Shown here in pieces: positions 20,017 through 31,407 of a stretch of 64,000 nucleotides of DNA. Each line of letters starts with the position of its first letter. Within the stretch, counting starts at the first letter, position 1. Below the pieces are notes generated by a model. It saw nothing but the letters and a program-made list of their open reading frames with translations, searched no databases and was not told the origin of the DNA. Made by a program: the position numbers and the translations under genes. The DNA comes from Dichetophora obliterata (Eukaryota; Arthropoda; Insecta; Diptera; Sciomyzidae): the NCBI GenBank assembly GCA_963920525.1, contig OY986437.1, positions 113,948,715 to 114,012,714 of the forward strand, read 5' to 3'.

Positions 20017-22629
20017 TTAATATACACATTTGAAAGTTTTTTCTAAGCTTTTATTTATTGTGTTTTACTCTGTTCTAATGTTTGACAGCTACGGTACCCA
20101 CCTTTTTGTGACGACACTACCATGTTCAATATACCTTGATTAAAGCTAAAGCGGAAAATATTTTTGTCAATTCTAAGGCTCCGCCGCCACTGTGTTTCTT
20201 ATGCCAGCCACTTTAGGCAGCGGGATGGTCCTTCTTCAGTGCCAACAAGTTTAAATAAACTGAATTCAAATGTTTTAAGTAAATTTTTTGATCTGTCTGA
20301 GAGTCTTTTTGGAGTTAACGTGCAGGACCTACTGAGCAAAATCGAGAATTTCATGATAAACATAAATAAATGTTCATCTATCCAGTAAAAGAAAATGCAA
20401 TACTTGGCGCTTCTTAATGAAGTATTTTTAAGCGACATATAATGATACTAAATATTATTGCTTTCAATGTATCTTCCTTGGTAGATCATAGCAGGAGAGT
20501 TGAATTACTTAAAATTCTTCATGCTAATAATTGTCTTGCAGCTTTTTTACAAGAAACATATCTCAGCAATAGACATAAGGTTGTATTGGATGGATATAAT
20601 TTTATAAGAAAGGATTGGCAGCAGGGGGTTGCGATTGCCATTAAAAAAATATTAAATATGAAATTTTTAACACTCACAACTTAAGTTTTCCGAGTTTTTT
20701 TATCTCGGTTAAAGTTAAATTAAGTGGCTCTAATAAAAATTTGCTCTTTGGATCAATAGACTTTCCTACCAATAGTAGTACGATACCGTTCATTGAAGAT
20801 TTGATTAAAATTGAGAACTAGGTAGTGCTTTTTGATGGGGCTATTATAGGGGGAGATTTGAACGCGTCCTAATTGGGGGGACGTTGGTTATAATATGAAC
20901 GGCAGAAATGTTGACAAATTGCAGCGCGACTCCTTGCCATCACAGATCAACATGATTTCGGCCACCCCTTTTTTTACTAGGAGGTCGGCGTTTCTGGATC
21001 ACTTACTTGTTTCGTCTCATCTTGTTAACCTTATTGACGACAATAACACTATTGAAGCTCTCTACCTTCTCAGATCATTACCCACTTCTATTGAATTTAA
21101 ATCTCAATGATGTTGAAATTCCTATTATAAATGATAATAGCGGAAAATCTTTCAAAAACACAGTCTGGGTGGTTTTCAGAGAAGACCTTGATGATGAATT
21201 AACCCTTTGTATTCCTGGTCATAGTATCAAACTTTCAAATAGGGAAATAGATAAATGCATTGAGGTTTTAATGAAGCTCTGATTTCAACCTTGGATAGCC
21301 ATTCGGGAAGGGTAATGGTTTCTTTTAAAAAGTATAAAAATCTACCCAAGGCCGTTGTGGATTTATTTAAATTAAAACATAGGTGGCAAAAGCAGTGAAA
21401 ACGTATTTATCCAAATGCTTATAATAGGATTAATAGGGAATATAAAGAGCTGTCTGGGAGGATTGGTCTGTTGAAGAAAATTATTAAGGATGGGGCTAGA
21501 ATATGGTTAAATACTCAATTTGGTGAAAGGATGTCGAAAATTGTTCCAGGTCCTTGGGCGTTTAAGGAAGCCTTTAGAATTATAAGGAAGAAAAGAAAGT
21601 TGTTATGTGATAAAGTCGAAGTGAACGGTAACCTTATAACTGGGGAGCGCGAAATTGTTTCTGCATTTGAGAGCCACTTTAAAGAAACTTTTATGGAAAA
21701 GGTTCCTACGTCTGATCCGGGTATGGTTGAGGAAGTCAAAAGGGTTCTTCATTCAACAAGACTTTTAAAACCACAGCATATTTTTATATTTGATGACAAT
21801 GGCTCCGCCTTTTTGCCTCCTGATCAAAGTTTGTTTACTTCACAGGAAGAGATTTAATTTATCCAAAAAATCTTGTGGACCTAACGCCATTTCTATTTCT
21901 TTCCTTTAAAAAATCTCTCCTTATGCAATTAAATTATTAACGATTATATTTAATAACTGCATCAACAATGGGTATTTCCCTTTGAGGTGGAAGGTTGCCA
22001 GAATTTTAACAATTATAAAGAAGCCGAATAATTTTTTTATTGGAAATTTTCGTCCAATTTCGCTGCTCTCGAATCTAGGAAAGGTTTTTGAGAGAGTGAT
22101 TATGAAAAAGATCGAGTCTCCAGAGATTATTCCAATAGAATTAACAATGAGCGGCGTTGCACAGGGGTCCGTAATGGGCCCTAAACTATTTAATATATTT
22201 ATGCATGATTTTCCTCATATTAATACAACCAACGGCTCTCCTTCTTCCACGGCCATCCTGTTTGCTGATGATACATTTATTTATGCAAGCGATGATTATC
22301 CTACCTGCGCTTTTAGAAAATTAGAAATTCATGTGGAAGGGAAGAGATGGGGTGGTAGGAGAGAGTAGAAACCTTGTGCTATCTATCAATAATAATTTCA
22401 TACCGTTCAAGAAAAGCATTAAGTACCTGGGAGTAAATTTTAATATTCTACTTAAATTTAACAATCTGCTAGAGGCAACATTGACAAAGCCAGAAAGGTT
22501 GCTAACATACTCCCGTCGTTCTTCATAAGAAAACCAAATTGTTATTCCCGATGGGTCACAAATACCTTATTACTCAAAAGCCATACACGAGCACAATCGT
22601 GGCTAACTAAGTTTTCTGCTCTCTTATTT

Positions 22630-23535
22630 TTGCAATCAAAATTGTTGTCTCTTGAGCAATGGTGTTTTCAAAATAAACTACATCTTAATGTCAATAAATG
22701 CAATGTTATTAGCTTTTCTCGTAAAAACAACGTTACATTACATACCTACCACCTCAATAGTATCGAACTAAAAAGGGTCAACCATATAGTGGATCTTGGA
22801 GTTGTCTTAGATTGCAAGATGCGCTTTAATCTGCACTATGATAAAATTGTGTCCAGGGCCAGCAAACAGCTCGGTTTTATAAAAAGGCGTGCAAATGAAT
22901 TCAAGAATATATGGGTCACTACATCCTTGTACCGTGCATTAGTGCGCCCAATACTTGAATATGCATGCATAATTTGGAATCCATCTTTCGATTCCCATAG
23001 AGAAAGAATTGAGTCTATTCAAAAGCAGTTCTTACTATACGCGCTTAGAGATATGTACAACCCCCATGATTATTGTAGCCTTCCATCATATGAACATAGA
23101 CTCAGCCTTTTAAATTTAATGCCACTATCAACAAGAAGATCGTTATTGGGCTCATGCTTCACATTTGATGTAATTAATGGTGCTATTCACAGCGAATATA
23201 TTTCTAATATGATTTCCTTTAACGATCCAATTAGGCGCACTAGGCATACTCGATTGTTAACTGAATATCAGCACCAAACTACATATGCAAATAATGAACC
23301 CATCAGTCGTTGTTGCAGAGAATTTAATAATATCTCTATATACTACTCACCTTCTATGTCCAAATCCTCTTTCAAGCAAACCCTATATAAATCACTCAGT
23401 AATCAGAATTAACCTTGGCCTCAGATTAACTATATGCTTGTATGTATTTATATGTATAAGCATTTATTGGTTTGTTTAGTAAATCAAAATTCTTTAACAT
23501 CCCTCTCCAAATCTCCTACTTAAAACTTTTCAGGT
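22630..23535 (+). pseudogene. 5-prime truncated LINE, reverse transcriptase C-terminus
   Basis: A 260-residue open frame starts LQSKLLSLEQWCFQNKLHLN and contains NKCNVISFSRKNN, LNSIELKRVNHIVDLGVVLD, RALVRPILEYACIIWNPSFD and RCCREFNNISIYYSPSMSK. It is the polymerase thumb and C-terminal part of the same LINE family found at 52405 and 60202-64000 (most positions identical). The stop is at 23410-23412 and about 120 bp of 3-prime UTR with CCCTCTCCAAATCTcctACT match the other copies. 5-prime truncation is the normal product of target-primed reverse transcription. It has been joined to the end of the Jockey remnant. No frameshift within the part kept. Confidence 0.8.
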
Positions 23536-24784
23536 ATATTTATAGTACTTTGAAGAAGATTGGAAAAAATTTTCAGATTATTTAATCAATATTCAAAACA
23601 ATAATCAAAATAAACAAAAAAAAAGTGGCGACGTGCGCCAGTGCGCCAGTGCGCAAAACACGAACCGAGCTGGCGACCTATCAACAGGTCGCAAAAATCA
23701 TCTGAAACCAAAAATCAAAAATTTTCCTATTTAGTAAGAGTGTTATTATAGAAAATAACACTTTTATTGAAATTGATTACAAAATGGCGGCGTTTGAAAA
23801 TTTGTTTGTAATGTTTGCTAAAAATTTTCGTAAAATTTTTATTGATAAATAATCCAATATACAATTCGAAAAAAAACCATTACGATATTTGGATTCGACG
23901 AATTTTTAATTTCGAAAATTTAACTATAAAAATGTTATCGCTGTGTGTTATGGTAAAAGTTTTCCAAAATTTTTGGCGTAGTGTAATTATGTTCAAGTAA
24001 CTTTGCTAGCAATGATCAGAAGAACGAAATGTCAAAGTAAGCAATAAGGTACTTAAAAAAATTCAAAATTTGCATTAAATACATTTACATGAAACTTGAT
24101 TTTTTTAACTCCGAGAAATTTAAATAGTTCGAAATGAAAACGCACGTGCCTAAACTCTCGTCGGGCCTAAACTTGAATACCGCAATATTTTTATGTATAA
24201 GATCAAATCTTAAAGGGCTTACACATCAGCGAGTAGGCTCGTCGAGCGGCGGCCATGTTCGAGCCAGTTCGCTAGTTAAGAAGCTAGTTCGACAGTTCGT
24301 CTTCTGGCGTGTTGGCAAAAATTTTTGATTTTCTGCGTCGAACAAGAGGTGATCGAACACCTCTTCGACGAACGCGTTCTGTAATTTGAACGTAAGCGTC
24401 ATACCTAATGAAATTCTGTAGCGACAACAGAACCAGCACAAATATAAACGAGTTTTCTTTATTGTTCATGTTGCTGCGTTATCAATATCTATAACAAAAT
24501 GATGGCGAAAACAAGAAAAAATAGCATGCTCTATATGATTCATATATTAAAAATTTAAAATATAAATTTTATTAGAGATTTGGTTCAGTTAAAATGGAAA
24601 AATCGAATGTAATCGCCCCGGTTTTCCGCGATAAAAAGGTTTTGGTTCCTTTGTGGGATATCTTATCATATTAGTAATAAAGAATTTGGGTGCAACCATG
24701 TGCCACCCACAATATATTTTGAGAACAACTAAAATAGTAACGTAATTTTATTTTTTTAAACTATTTATTTTTATCCTTATTTTT
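23536..24784. other. Spacer, no gene seen
   Basis: AT-rich, with GTGCGCCAGTGCGCCAGTGC at 23634. A GC-richer patch at 24215-24400 has small palindromes (AAGAGGTGATCGAACACCTCTT at 24346-24367; CTAGTTaagaaGCTAG). No confirmed element ends. Confidence 0.4.
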
Positions 24785-25170
24785 TTCATTGTTTTATGCA
24801 TTGATGGGCATAATGCATAGCATTTTTAGTGCATTAAAAATATTATTAACATAATGCGCTTAGTGGTAATGCAAATAGAATTTCCATTAACATTAATATG
24901 GAAAAAATTTGCATTATCATTAACATGTAATGGGAATAACCATTAATATGTAATGGTAATGGGAACAAAATTGCATTACCATTAATATTACATTGCATTA
25001 AAATTAATATTTAAGAGTAATAGGAAAAAAATTTTATTACCATTAACATTTATTGGCAATGAAGAATTTTAATGGCAATGAGAAAATTTTAAATTTTAGT
25101 GGAAATGTAAGTTTCTCTCATTACCATAAAAAATCTAGTGGATATGCAAATTCTTTCCATTAACAATACA
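24785..25170. repeat. Low-complexity ATTACCATTAA-type repeats
   Basis: Diverged repeats of GCATTAnCATTAAnAT and TAATGGnAAT fill the stretch. It directly precedes the LINE remnant at 25175. Confidence 0.5.
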
Positions 25171-26744
25171 TGTTAATGTTACATACATATTACATACATA
25201 CCTCACTTGTCGCATTATCGAGGCTAACTGAGCATGCATTTGTTTTTATCGAAAGGCACAACGATATTTTTCGATACATCGATCAAATGACAGTTCTTTC
25301 AGACCATGACTTAATTTTCTGTTCCATTAATGTTAACTTGAATCGCACTGCTCAGTCCTGTTTTACATTCCGTGACTTTAAATCTCTAAATATAAATAAT
25401 CTTTGTGATAATTTGTCTTATGTAAGTTTTAATGATTGCTTCATGTATGACTCAGTGGATGAGAAGCTAAGTGTTTTCATGGATAAATTGAATGTTGTTT
25501 TTGATCAAAATGTTCCTTTACGTACTGTGAATGTTTCTAGTAACAACTGTCCTTGGTTCACTAATCGTGTTTTAGGTGCTATAAAGTTGAGAAATAGACT
25601 ACATTCTAAATGGAAAATTAATCGCTCTAGCCAAAACTGGGAAAATTATAGATTATCTCGTAACAATGCATTAGCAATAATAAAACAGGAAAAGACTAAT
25701 TTCTATAATTCAAAACTAAATCCTAATTTGGATTCAAAACAGCTGTGGAAAAATATTAAAAGTCTGAGAGTATTTGGAAAGCAATCAGATGAATGTAATT
25801 TAGATCCTGATCTTCTCAATGCTTTTTTCTTGAGCACTCCAAGTAAAAGTACCAGCTACGAAAACTCATCTTTGATACAAAGGAATTTTATTTTTCCTTC
25901 GTTTGCATTCACTCCTGTCGACGTAAACTTTGTTACGAAATGTATAATGCAGATAAAATCCAACGCTGTTGGAGTTGATGGGATGCCAATTAAATTTATT
26001 AAAATTGTTCTTCCTTTTATAATTGGACCTTTGACCCATATTATTAATTGTAGTTTATCTAGCTCGCAGTACCCAAACATGTGGAAAACTGCCACAGTGA
26101 CTCCGATACCTAAAACTGCTAACGCATCTGACTATAAAGACTACAGACCAATAAGCATACTGCCTGCATTAGGAAAGGTGCTCGAAAAGATCATGGCGGA
26201 CCAAATTTCTCAATTTTTAAATGAAAACAAACTTCTATCGCCTTTTCAGTCAGGTTTTCGATCTGGACATAGCTGTTCGACAGCGATATTAAAAAATTAC
26301 TGACGATATCAGGATAGCGTATGACCAAAATTGTATAACACTGCTGTGTCTTATTGATTTTTCGAAAGCCTTTGATACTGTTAATCAAACTTTGCTTTGT
26401 CAGAAACTAGCTATGTACTTTAATTTTAGTCATAATGCAACTAGTCTAATAAGACACTATTTTAACGGAAGAACACAAAGAGTTAAAGTAGGAAATAATT
26501 TTTCATCTTTCAAAATCATTAACACTGGTGTTCCACAGGGATCCATCTTAGGTCCTCTTTTATTTTCAATCTTTCTAAATGACATTTTTGAAGTAAGTAA
26601 ATATGCTTCTATTCATGCATATGCTGATGACATTCAGCTGTACCTGTCTCATCCTGTTGGCATCTTAGAAGATTTAAGCTTCAGACTTAACTCAGACTTA
26701 TTATTTATTAACTAGCTGAAACCCGGCGCGTTGCTGCCTCTCTC

Positions 26745-28130
26745 CCTTGTCAAACGCCCATAAAATGTTATCAGTTAAACAGCATATCTAAATTCAGGTA
26801 GAATACTGAATTCCGAGACTGTGCGACCTATATCCACAAAGCTATTCGATATAACAAATTTGGGTTGTATAGGAAGTGCCACGCCTTCTTGATCACCGCT
26901 CATAGAATGTAATCAATTAAACTGCATGTGTACATGGAGGTTGAATACCGAATTCCAAAACTGTGCGACATATAACTACAAAACTATTTGGGTTGTATGG
27001 GAGGTACCACTGCCCTTTTCCTTACGCCCTTTTACCAATGAAACTGCATGTGTAAATTGAGGTCGAATACTGAGTTCCGAGGCTGAGTTACCTATAACTC
27101 CAAAGCTATTCGATATCGCAAATTTGGGTTAAATTGGAGGTGTCACGCCCCCCCAACAAACTCTAAAAAATTTTATCAGTAAAATCTGCAAGCGTAAATT
27201 TTGGTCGAATACTGAGTTCCGATGATGTGAGACCTTGAACTCCAAAGCTATTCGATATCACAAATTTTCGTTGCATGGGAGGTGCTACTCCCCCTTGATA
27301 AACGCTCATAAAATGTAATCAATGAAACTGCATGTGTACATTGAGGTCCAATACTGAATTCCAAAGCTGTGAGACCTATATCCTCAAAGCTATTTGATAT
27401 CTCTAATTTGGGTTAAATAGGCGGTTTCATTCCCCCTTTTCGATATCACAAATTTTCGTTGTATGGGAGGTGCCACTCCCCCTTGATCAACGCTTATAAA
27501 ATGTAATTAATGAAACTTCATGCATAAATTGGGGCCGAATACTGAATTCTGACGTTGATATTTGATATCGCAAATTTACGTTATATGGGAGGTGCCACGC
27601 CTCTCTTACCAATGAACATAAAATTGAATCAATGAAACTGCATGTGTACATTGAAATCGAATACTGAATTCCGGCGTTGTGCGACCTACAACTCCAAAGC
27701 TATTTGATAGCACAAAGTTGGGTTGCATGGGAAGTGCCACTCCCCTTTGCCCTACGCTCATAAAATGTAGAGGAATGAAAGTGCATGCATAAATGTAGGT
27801 CGAATACCGAATTCTCACGCTGTCAACCTATAACTTCAAAGCAATTCGATATCGTAAATTTGGGTTGTAAGGGAGATGTCACGCCTCCCTGTCCAACGCC
27901 CATAAAATAAAACCATTGAAACTGCATGTGTAAATTGAGGTCAAAAACTGAATTCCAAAGCTGATTTCCTATAACTTCAAAGCTATTCGATATCACAAAT
28001 TTGGGTTGTATGGGAGGTCCCCCTCCCCCTTGTCCACTCCCATAAAATTTCATCACTGAAACGGTACGTCTAAATTGTGGTCGAATACCGAATTTCTAAG
28101 CTGTGCGACCCCTAACTCTAAAGCTATTCG
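26745..28130. repeat. Tandem array A inside the Helitron
   Basis: About ten diverged copies of a 130-150 bp unit. Landmarks in each: GGGAGGTGCCACnCCCCCTT, CGCCCATAAAATGTAATCAA, GAAACTGCATGTGTAAATTG, GGTCGAATACTGAATTCCGA, ACTCCAAAGCTATTCGATAT and ACAAATTTGGGTTGTATGGG. The same unit occurs at 5160-5600. Open frames across it (for example 27606-28056 on the minus strand) are repeat translations, not genes. Confidence 0.75.
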
Positions 28131-29925
28131 ATAACAACAATTTTTTATATATATGTGGGAGGTAAAAGGGGTGTGGTTTTTTCTCTTAAACCATCTCGTA
28201 CTCAAAGCAAAGCGTACTTACAAAATTTGAGCTCAATCGGACCAATAGTTTCGAAGTATTTTGATATTTTCTTAAAAGTAAGCGTAGATGAAGTGTGACC
28301 ACGCCCATTTTTATCAAAGTTAATGATAGTTATTATACGAACTTATTTACCAAATTTTAATTTAATACGACCAAAACCGTCTTAAATACAGCATTTTTAT
28401 TGATTTGTGGGCGACAAAAGGGGGTGTGGCATTATATTTTTCCTAAGCCAGTAGAAAGAAGTATCCAATTTGGTTCAGTCGTTTTCAAGTTTTAAGCATC
28501 CGAACAAATCACGATTCATTTTTATATATACAGATATTGATTTTTGGGCGGTAAAAGTGGGCTTGAAAACATGAATGTATCGTGACTGCCTCTTGGAGCA
28601 CCTACACAGCAAGTTTCACTATAAAAATGTGTAGAACTCCGGAATTGCCATGATTTCGAAAAAGTGGGCGTATATATATTGCGACCACGCACATTTTTTG
28701 TACAGTTACTGACGGTAACCATCTGAACAAAATTACTAAATCTTAGTTTTTTACGATCGAAACCGTCTGATATATATCCTTTATTTGGTTTGTGGTCGAT
28801 AGCGCAAATTTGGCTTGTATGGGAGGTACCACGCCCCCTCGTCCAAACGTTACCAAACCTCGCAGGAACACTCACTCTCCTCGGCAGACGTTGTTCTGCC
28901 ATAGACCACCTTACTGCCATATACGAAAATGTCGAATAGCTGCCGAAAGTAATCATATGAACTAAATAACCAAATTTTAGTCTAATACGATCAAAACCGT
29001 GCGAAATATAACATTTTTGTTGTTTTGCAAGCGGTAAAAAGGGGTGCTGCAAAATATTTCCCTAGAGCCATCTCGTAATCGAAACAAATCGAATGTTCAA
29101 ATTTCAGCTCAATTTAGGTTAAGCCTGGCACACTTTGCTTCACTCGACGCTAACTCCCCGAAAAGTGAGTTTAACTAAAGTGGGACCGGCCTATTTTTAG
29201 TGCATTTGCCGAGAGTAACCATATGAACTGAATTACAAAATGTTTGTCTAAAACGACCCAAACCGTTGAAATAAAACGTTTTTATTGGTTTGTGGGCGGT
29301 AAAAGGGGGCGTGGAAACCAATTTTTAGTTCAGTTGCTGACAGTAACTGTACAAACTAAGCCAACATTTTAGCTCAATCGACCCAGTAGTCAATTTTAAT
29401 GATTTCTCAAAAAGTCGGTGTGGCTATATAGCTTACGCTTTTTTTTAGTACAGTTGCCGAAAGTAACCATACAAACTTAGGTATCACATGTTAGTCTCAT
29501 ACGGTCAAAACTGCTTGAAATATAGCATTTTGTGGAAACCAACTTTTCGTACAGTTACTGTCAGTAACTACACAAACCAAAGTACCAAATTTAAGTCTTA
29601 TACGACCAAAACCATCTGAAATAAACCATTTTTATTTATTTGTGGGCGGTAAAAGGGGGCGTGGAAACCTATTTTTAGTACAGTTGTCGACAGTAACCGT
29701 ACATACTAAATTACCAAATTTTAGCCTTATACGACACAAAGCGACTGAAATATAACATTTTTATTGATTTGGGGGCAGTAAAAAGGGGGTGTGGCAAATT
29801 TTTTAATAAACCATCTCGTACCTGAAACAAATCGACTACCAAAATTTCAGGTCAATCGGTTCAGTAGTTTTGGAGTCTATTGACATCACACAGCCAAACT
29901 CACTTCGTTTTGCTTTTTATATATA
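28131..29925. repeat. Tandem array B inside the Helitron
   Basis: Diverged copies of a different unit of about 120-180 bp, with TTTATTGATTTGTGGGCGGT, AAAAGGGGGCGTGG, TTTTTAGTACAGTTGCCGAC, AGTAACCATACAAACTAAAT and TTATACGACCAAAACCGTCT. In addition a stretch of about 345 bp (28515-28860) is directly repeated at 29925-30270, each copy starting next to a terminus-like TATATATAnAGATATTGATT. Related pieces occur at 11150-11400. Confidence 0.7.
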
Positions 29926-31069
29926 TAGATATTGATTTGTGGGCGGTAAAAGTGGGCGTGAAAACATTTACATATAGTGACCGTCTCTTAGATCACCTAC
30001 ACAGCAAGTTTCACTGTAAAAATGTGTAAAACTCCGGAATTGCCATGATTTCGAAAAAGTGGGCGTATTTATATTACGACCACGCCCATTTTTCGTACAG
30101 TTACCGACAGTAACCATCTGAACAAAATTACCAAATCTTAGTTTTTTACGATTGAAACCGTCTTAATATATTCTTTTTTTGGTTTGTGATCGATAGCGTT
30201 AATTTGGCTTGTATGGGAGGTACCACGCCCCCTCGTCGAATAAATACCAAACCTCACAGGAACACTCTCAATATGTGGCTCCATTTTCCCTGAAAATTTC
30301 ATAAAGATCGGTTCAGCGGTTTTGGAGTCTATATGTGATATAGCCACATACCCACATACCCACATACCCACATACCCACATCCCCACATACCCACATACA
30401 TACATCCATTTTTATATATATAGATAATTGGGCTGTAGCTATATAAACCCTTTAAAATCCAAAGTTTTAGCAGTTGCTAGAAATTGCTCTAGCTTTGTAA
30501 ACATTCCGCCATTATTTATTGGTTTTGACGAATTAGAAATTGTTGAAAAGACTAAAAATCTGGGCTTTATAATGAACTCTAATCTAACTTGTACTGACCA
30601 TATAAATAATACTGTAGGAAAAATATATGGAACCCTTAGAAATTTACGACTCTCCTTTGCCTATACCCCAATTGAAACTCGCCGCAGACTTGTTGTACAA
30701 CTTATAATTCCACTTATATCTTTTTCTGAAACTGTTTTTTGTCAACTTGACCCACAGTCACTACATAAACTTGTAGTAGCGTTTAACAGCGCAGCAAGAT
30801 ATGTCTAAAGATATGTCTAAATTCGTAACTTCATTTTTTTGCATCGACTAATATATATAAAACGTCCAGAATATCATTATGATAAACTTAATTTTTTTCA
30901 GTCCGTGAGATGTATTAATTTTATTGTCCCTAGGCATAATTATCTTAATACAAGTAGGTACTTTTTTATTAGCATAATTAGAATTTGGAACTCCTTGCCA
31001 ATTAATATTAAGCAAATAACTTCGAGCAACGACTTCAAACGAGCCATTTTTAAATATTTCGTTTCTTGA

Positions 31070-31407
31070 ATTAAATCTCTTTTTCTTTTTTTCTTTCCTA
31101 TTTATAATTTATATTCTATTCTGATGTTCCGTTCTACTATTTCTTTCCCGTACCCTATCTTTTCTTACATTTTAGTTTTTAAATTTTTAATTGATAACTT
31201 AATTCAGCTTTAATTTTATTTGATTTGATTTAAATTAACTATAATGTTTATTTATTTGAATATTTTATTATTGTAATATAATTTTTATTGTAGTTTTTTC
31301 ATTTTTAATTTAAGTTTTTTAATGTTTTATAATATGTTCATTGATGTACTATAAAAGACTAAGTCTTATTGTACTTAATTAATTAATAATAATAATAATA
31401 ATAATAC
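31070..31407 (+). repeat. LINE 3-prime UTR with (TAA)n tail
   Basis: T-rich 3-prime untranslated sequence of the LINE above, ending in a pure (TAA)n run at about 31384-31407. Short microsatellite tails in place of poly-A mark the 3-prime end of many insect non-LTR elements. Confidence 0.6.

Larger units (their letters stand above)
19126..20138. mobile_element. 1013-bp non-autonomous DNA transposon with 8-bp target duplication
   Basis: Flanked by a perfect ATTAAAGC duplication (19118-19125, 20139-20146). Imperfect TIRs start CAAGGTATAT and share GGTAGTGT and TTAGCTGTCAAA blocks. Removing the element and one ATTAAAGC rejoins the surrounding LINE ORF1 in frame (IKAKAEN), which confirms the ends. 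Eight-base duplications are typical of hAT and P-type elements, but the termini do not show the usual hAT CAGTG start, so the superfamily is open. It holds an RpS21 pseudogene and a 254-bp MITE, and no transposase. Confidence 0.8.
18954..22615 (+). pseudogene. Jockey-type LINE, decayed (ORF1 end and ORF2)
   Basis: ORF1 remnant: HLANYRGCEKYKEYAEQRKK (about 19030-19100) is the conserved end of the Jockey nucleic-acid-binding protein after its zinc knuckles. It is split by the element at 19126-20138 and continues at 20147 (AKAENIF..PPPLC) and, in another frame, NVLSKFFDLSESLFGVNVQD. ORF2 starts at 20442 (MILNIIAFNV..AFLQETYLSNRH), the endonuclease N-terminus with the N and E catalytic positions. 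Reverse transcriptase motifs survive as NFRPISLLSNLGKVFERVI (22042), GVAQGSVMGPKLFNIF (22153) and FADDTFIYAS (22261). The segment between the finger and the GVAQGS motif is deleted, and stops and frameshifts are frequent. The thumb region (ANILPSFFIRKPN) runs to about 22615, where another LINE starts. Dead copy. Confidence 0.8.
26712..30424 (-). mobile_element. 3.7-kb non-autonomous Helitron inserted in the LINE
   Basis: On the minus strand it starts TCTATATATATAAAAATGG (5-prime TC, preceded by A) and ends GGGTTTCAGCTAG followed by T, thus 5-prime TC, 3-prime CTAG, A^T target and no target duplication, the diagnostic Helitron pattern. Joining 26711 to 30425 restores the LINE codons LLFINNWAVA, proving both ends to the base. 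No Rep/helicase ORF is present. The interior consists of two tandem arrays, two further internal copies of the 5-prime terminus (near 29930 and 28520) and a (CCCACATA)n minisatellite at 30344-30402. Confidence 0.85.
25175..31069 (+). pseudogene. Third LINE (non-LTR) ORF2, interrupted by a Helitron
   Basis: The copy begins at the end of the endonuclease (SDHDLIFCSINVNLN; SDH is the conserved C-terminal nuclease motif). It continues through the linker (NCPWFTNRVLGAIKLRNRLH), palm/finger motifs DYRPISILPALGKVLEKIM and FQSGFRSGHSCSTA, a frameshift at about 26296, LIDFSKAFDTVN, TGVPQGSILGPLLFSIFLND and the catalytic YADDIQLYLS (about 26620). At 26711 the frame is cut by the Helitron (26712-30424) and resumes at 30425 with INPLKSKVLAVARNC and LVVQLIIPLISFSE, ending near 31069. 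Active-site residues are intact, but a frameshift, the insertion and missing 5-prime end make it dead. CR1/Jockey-superfamily by general appearance; clade not resolved. Confidence 0.8.

Noticed and set aside
26745..28130. Regular repeats that could suggest a CRISPR array
   Set aside because: Units are tandem and diverged over their whole length with no constant-repeat and variable-spacer pattern, and the DNA is eukaryotic; it is a Helitron-borne satellite.
27606..29052. Minus-strand frames with repeated GxGQGG.PxQPKF-type sequence
   Set aside because: Translation of tandem arrays A and B; stops and frames drift with the repeat unit.
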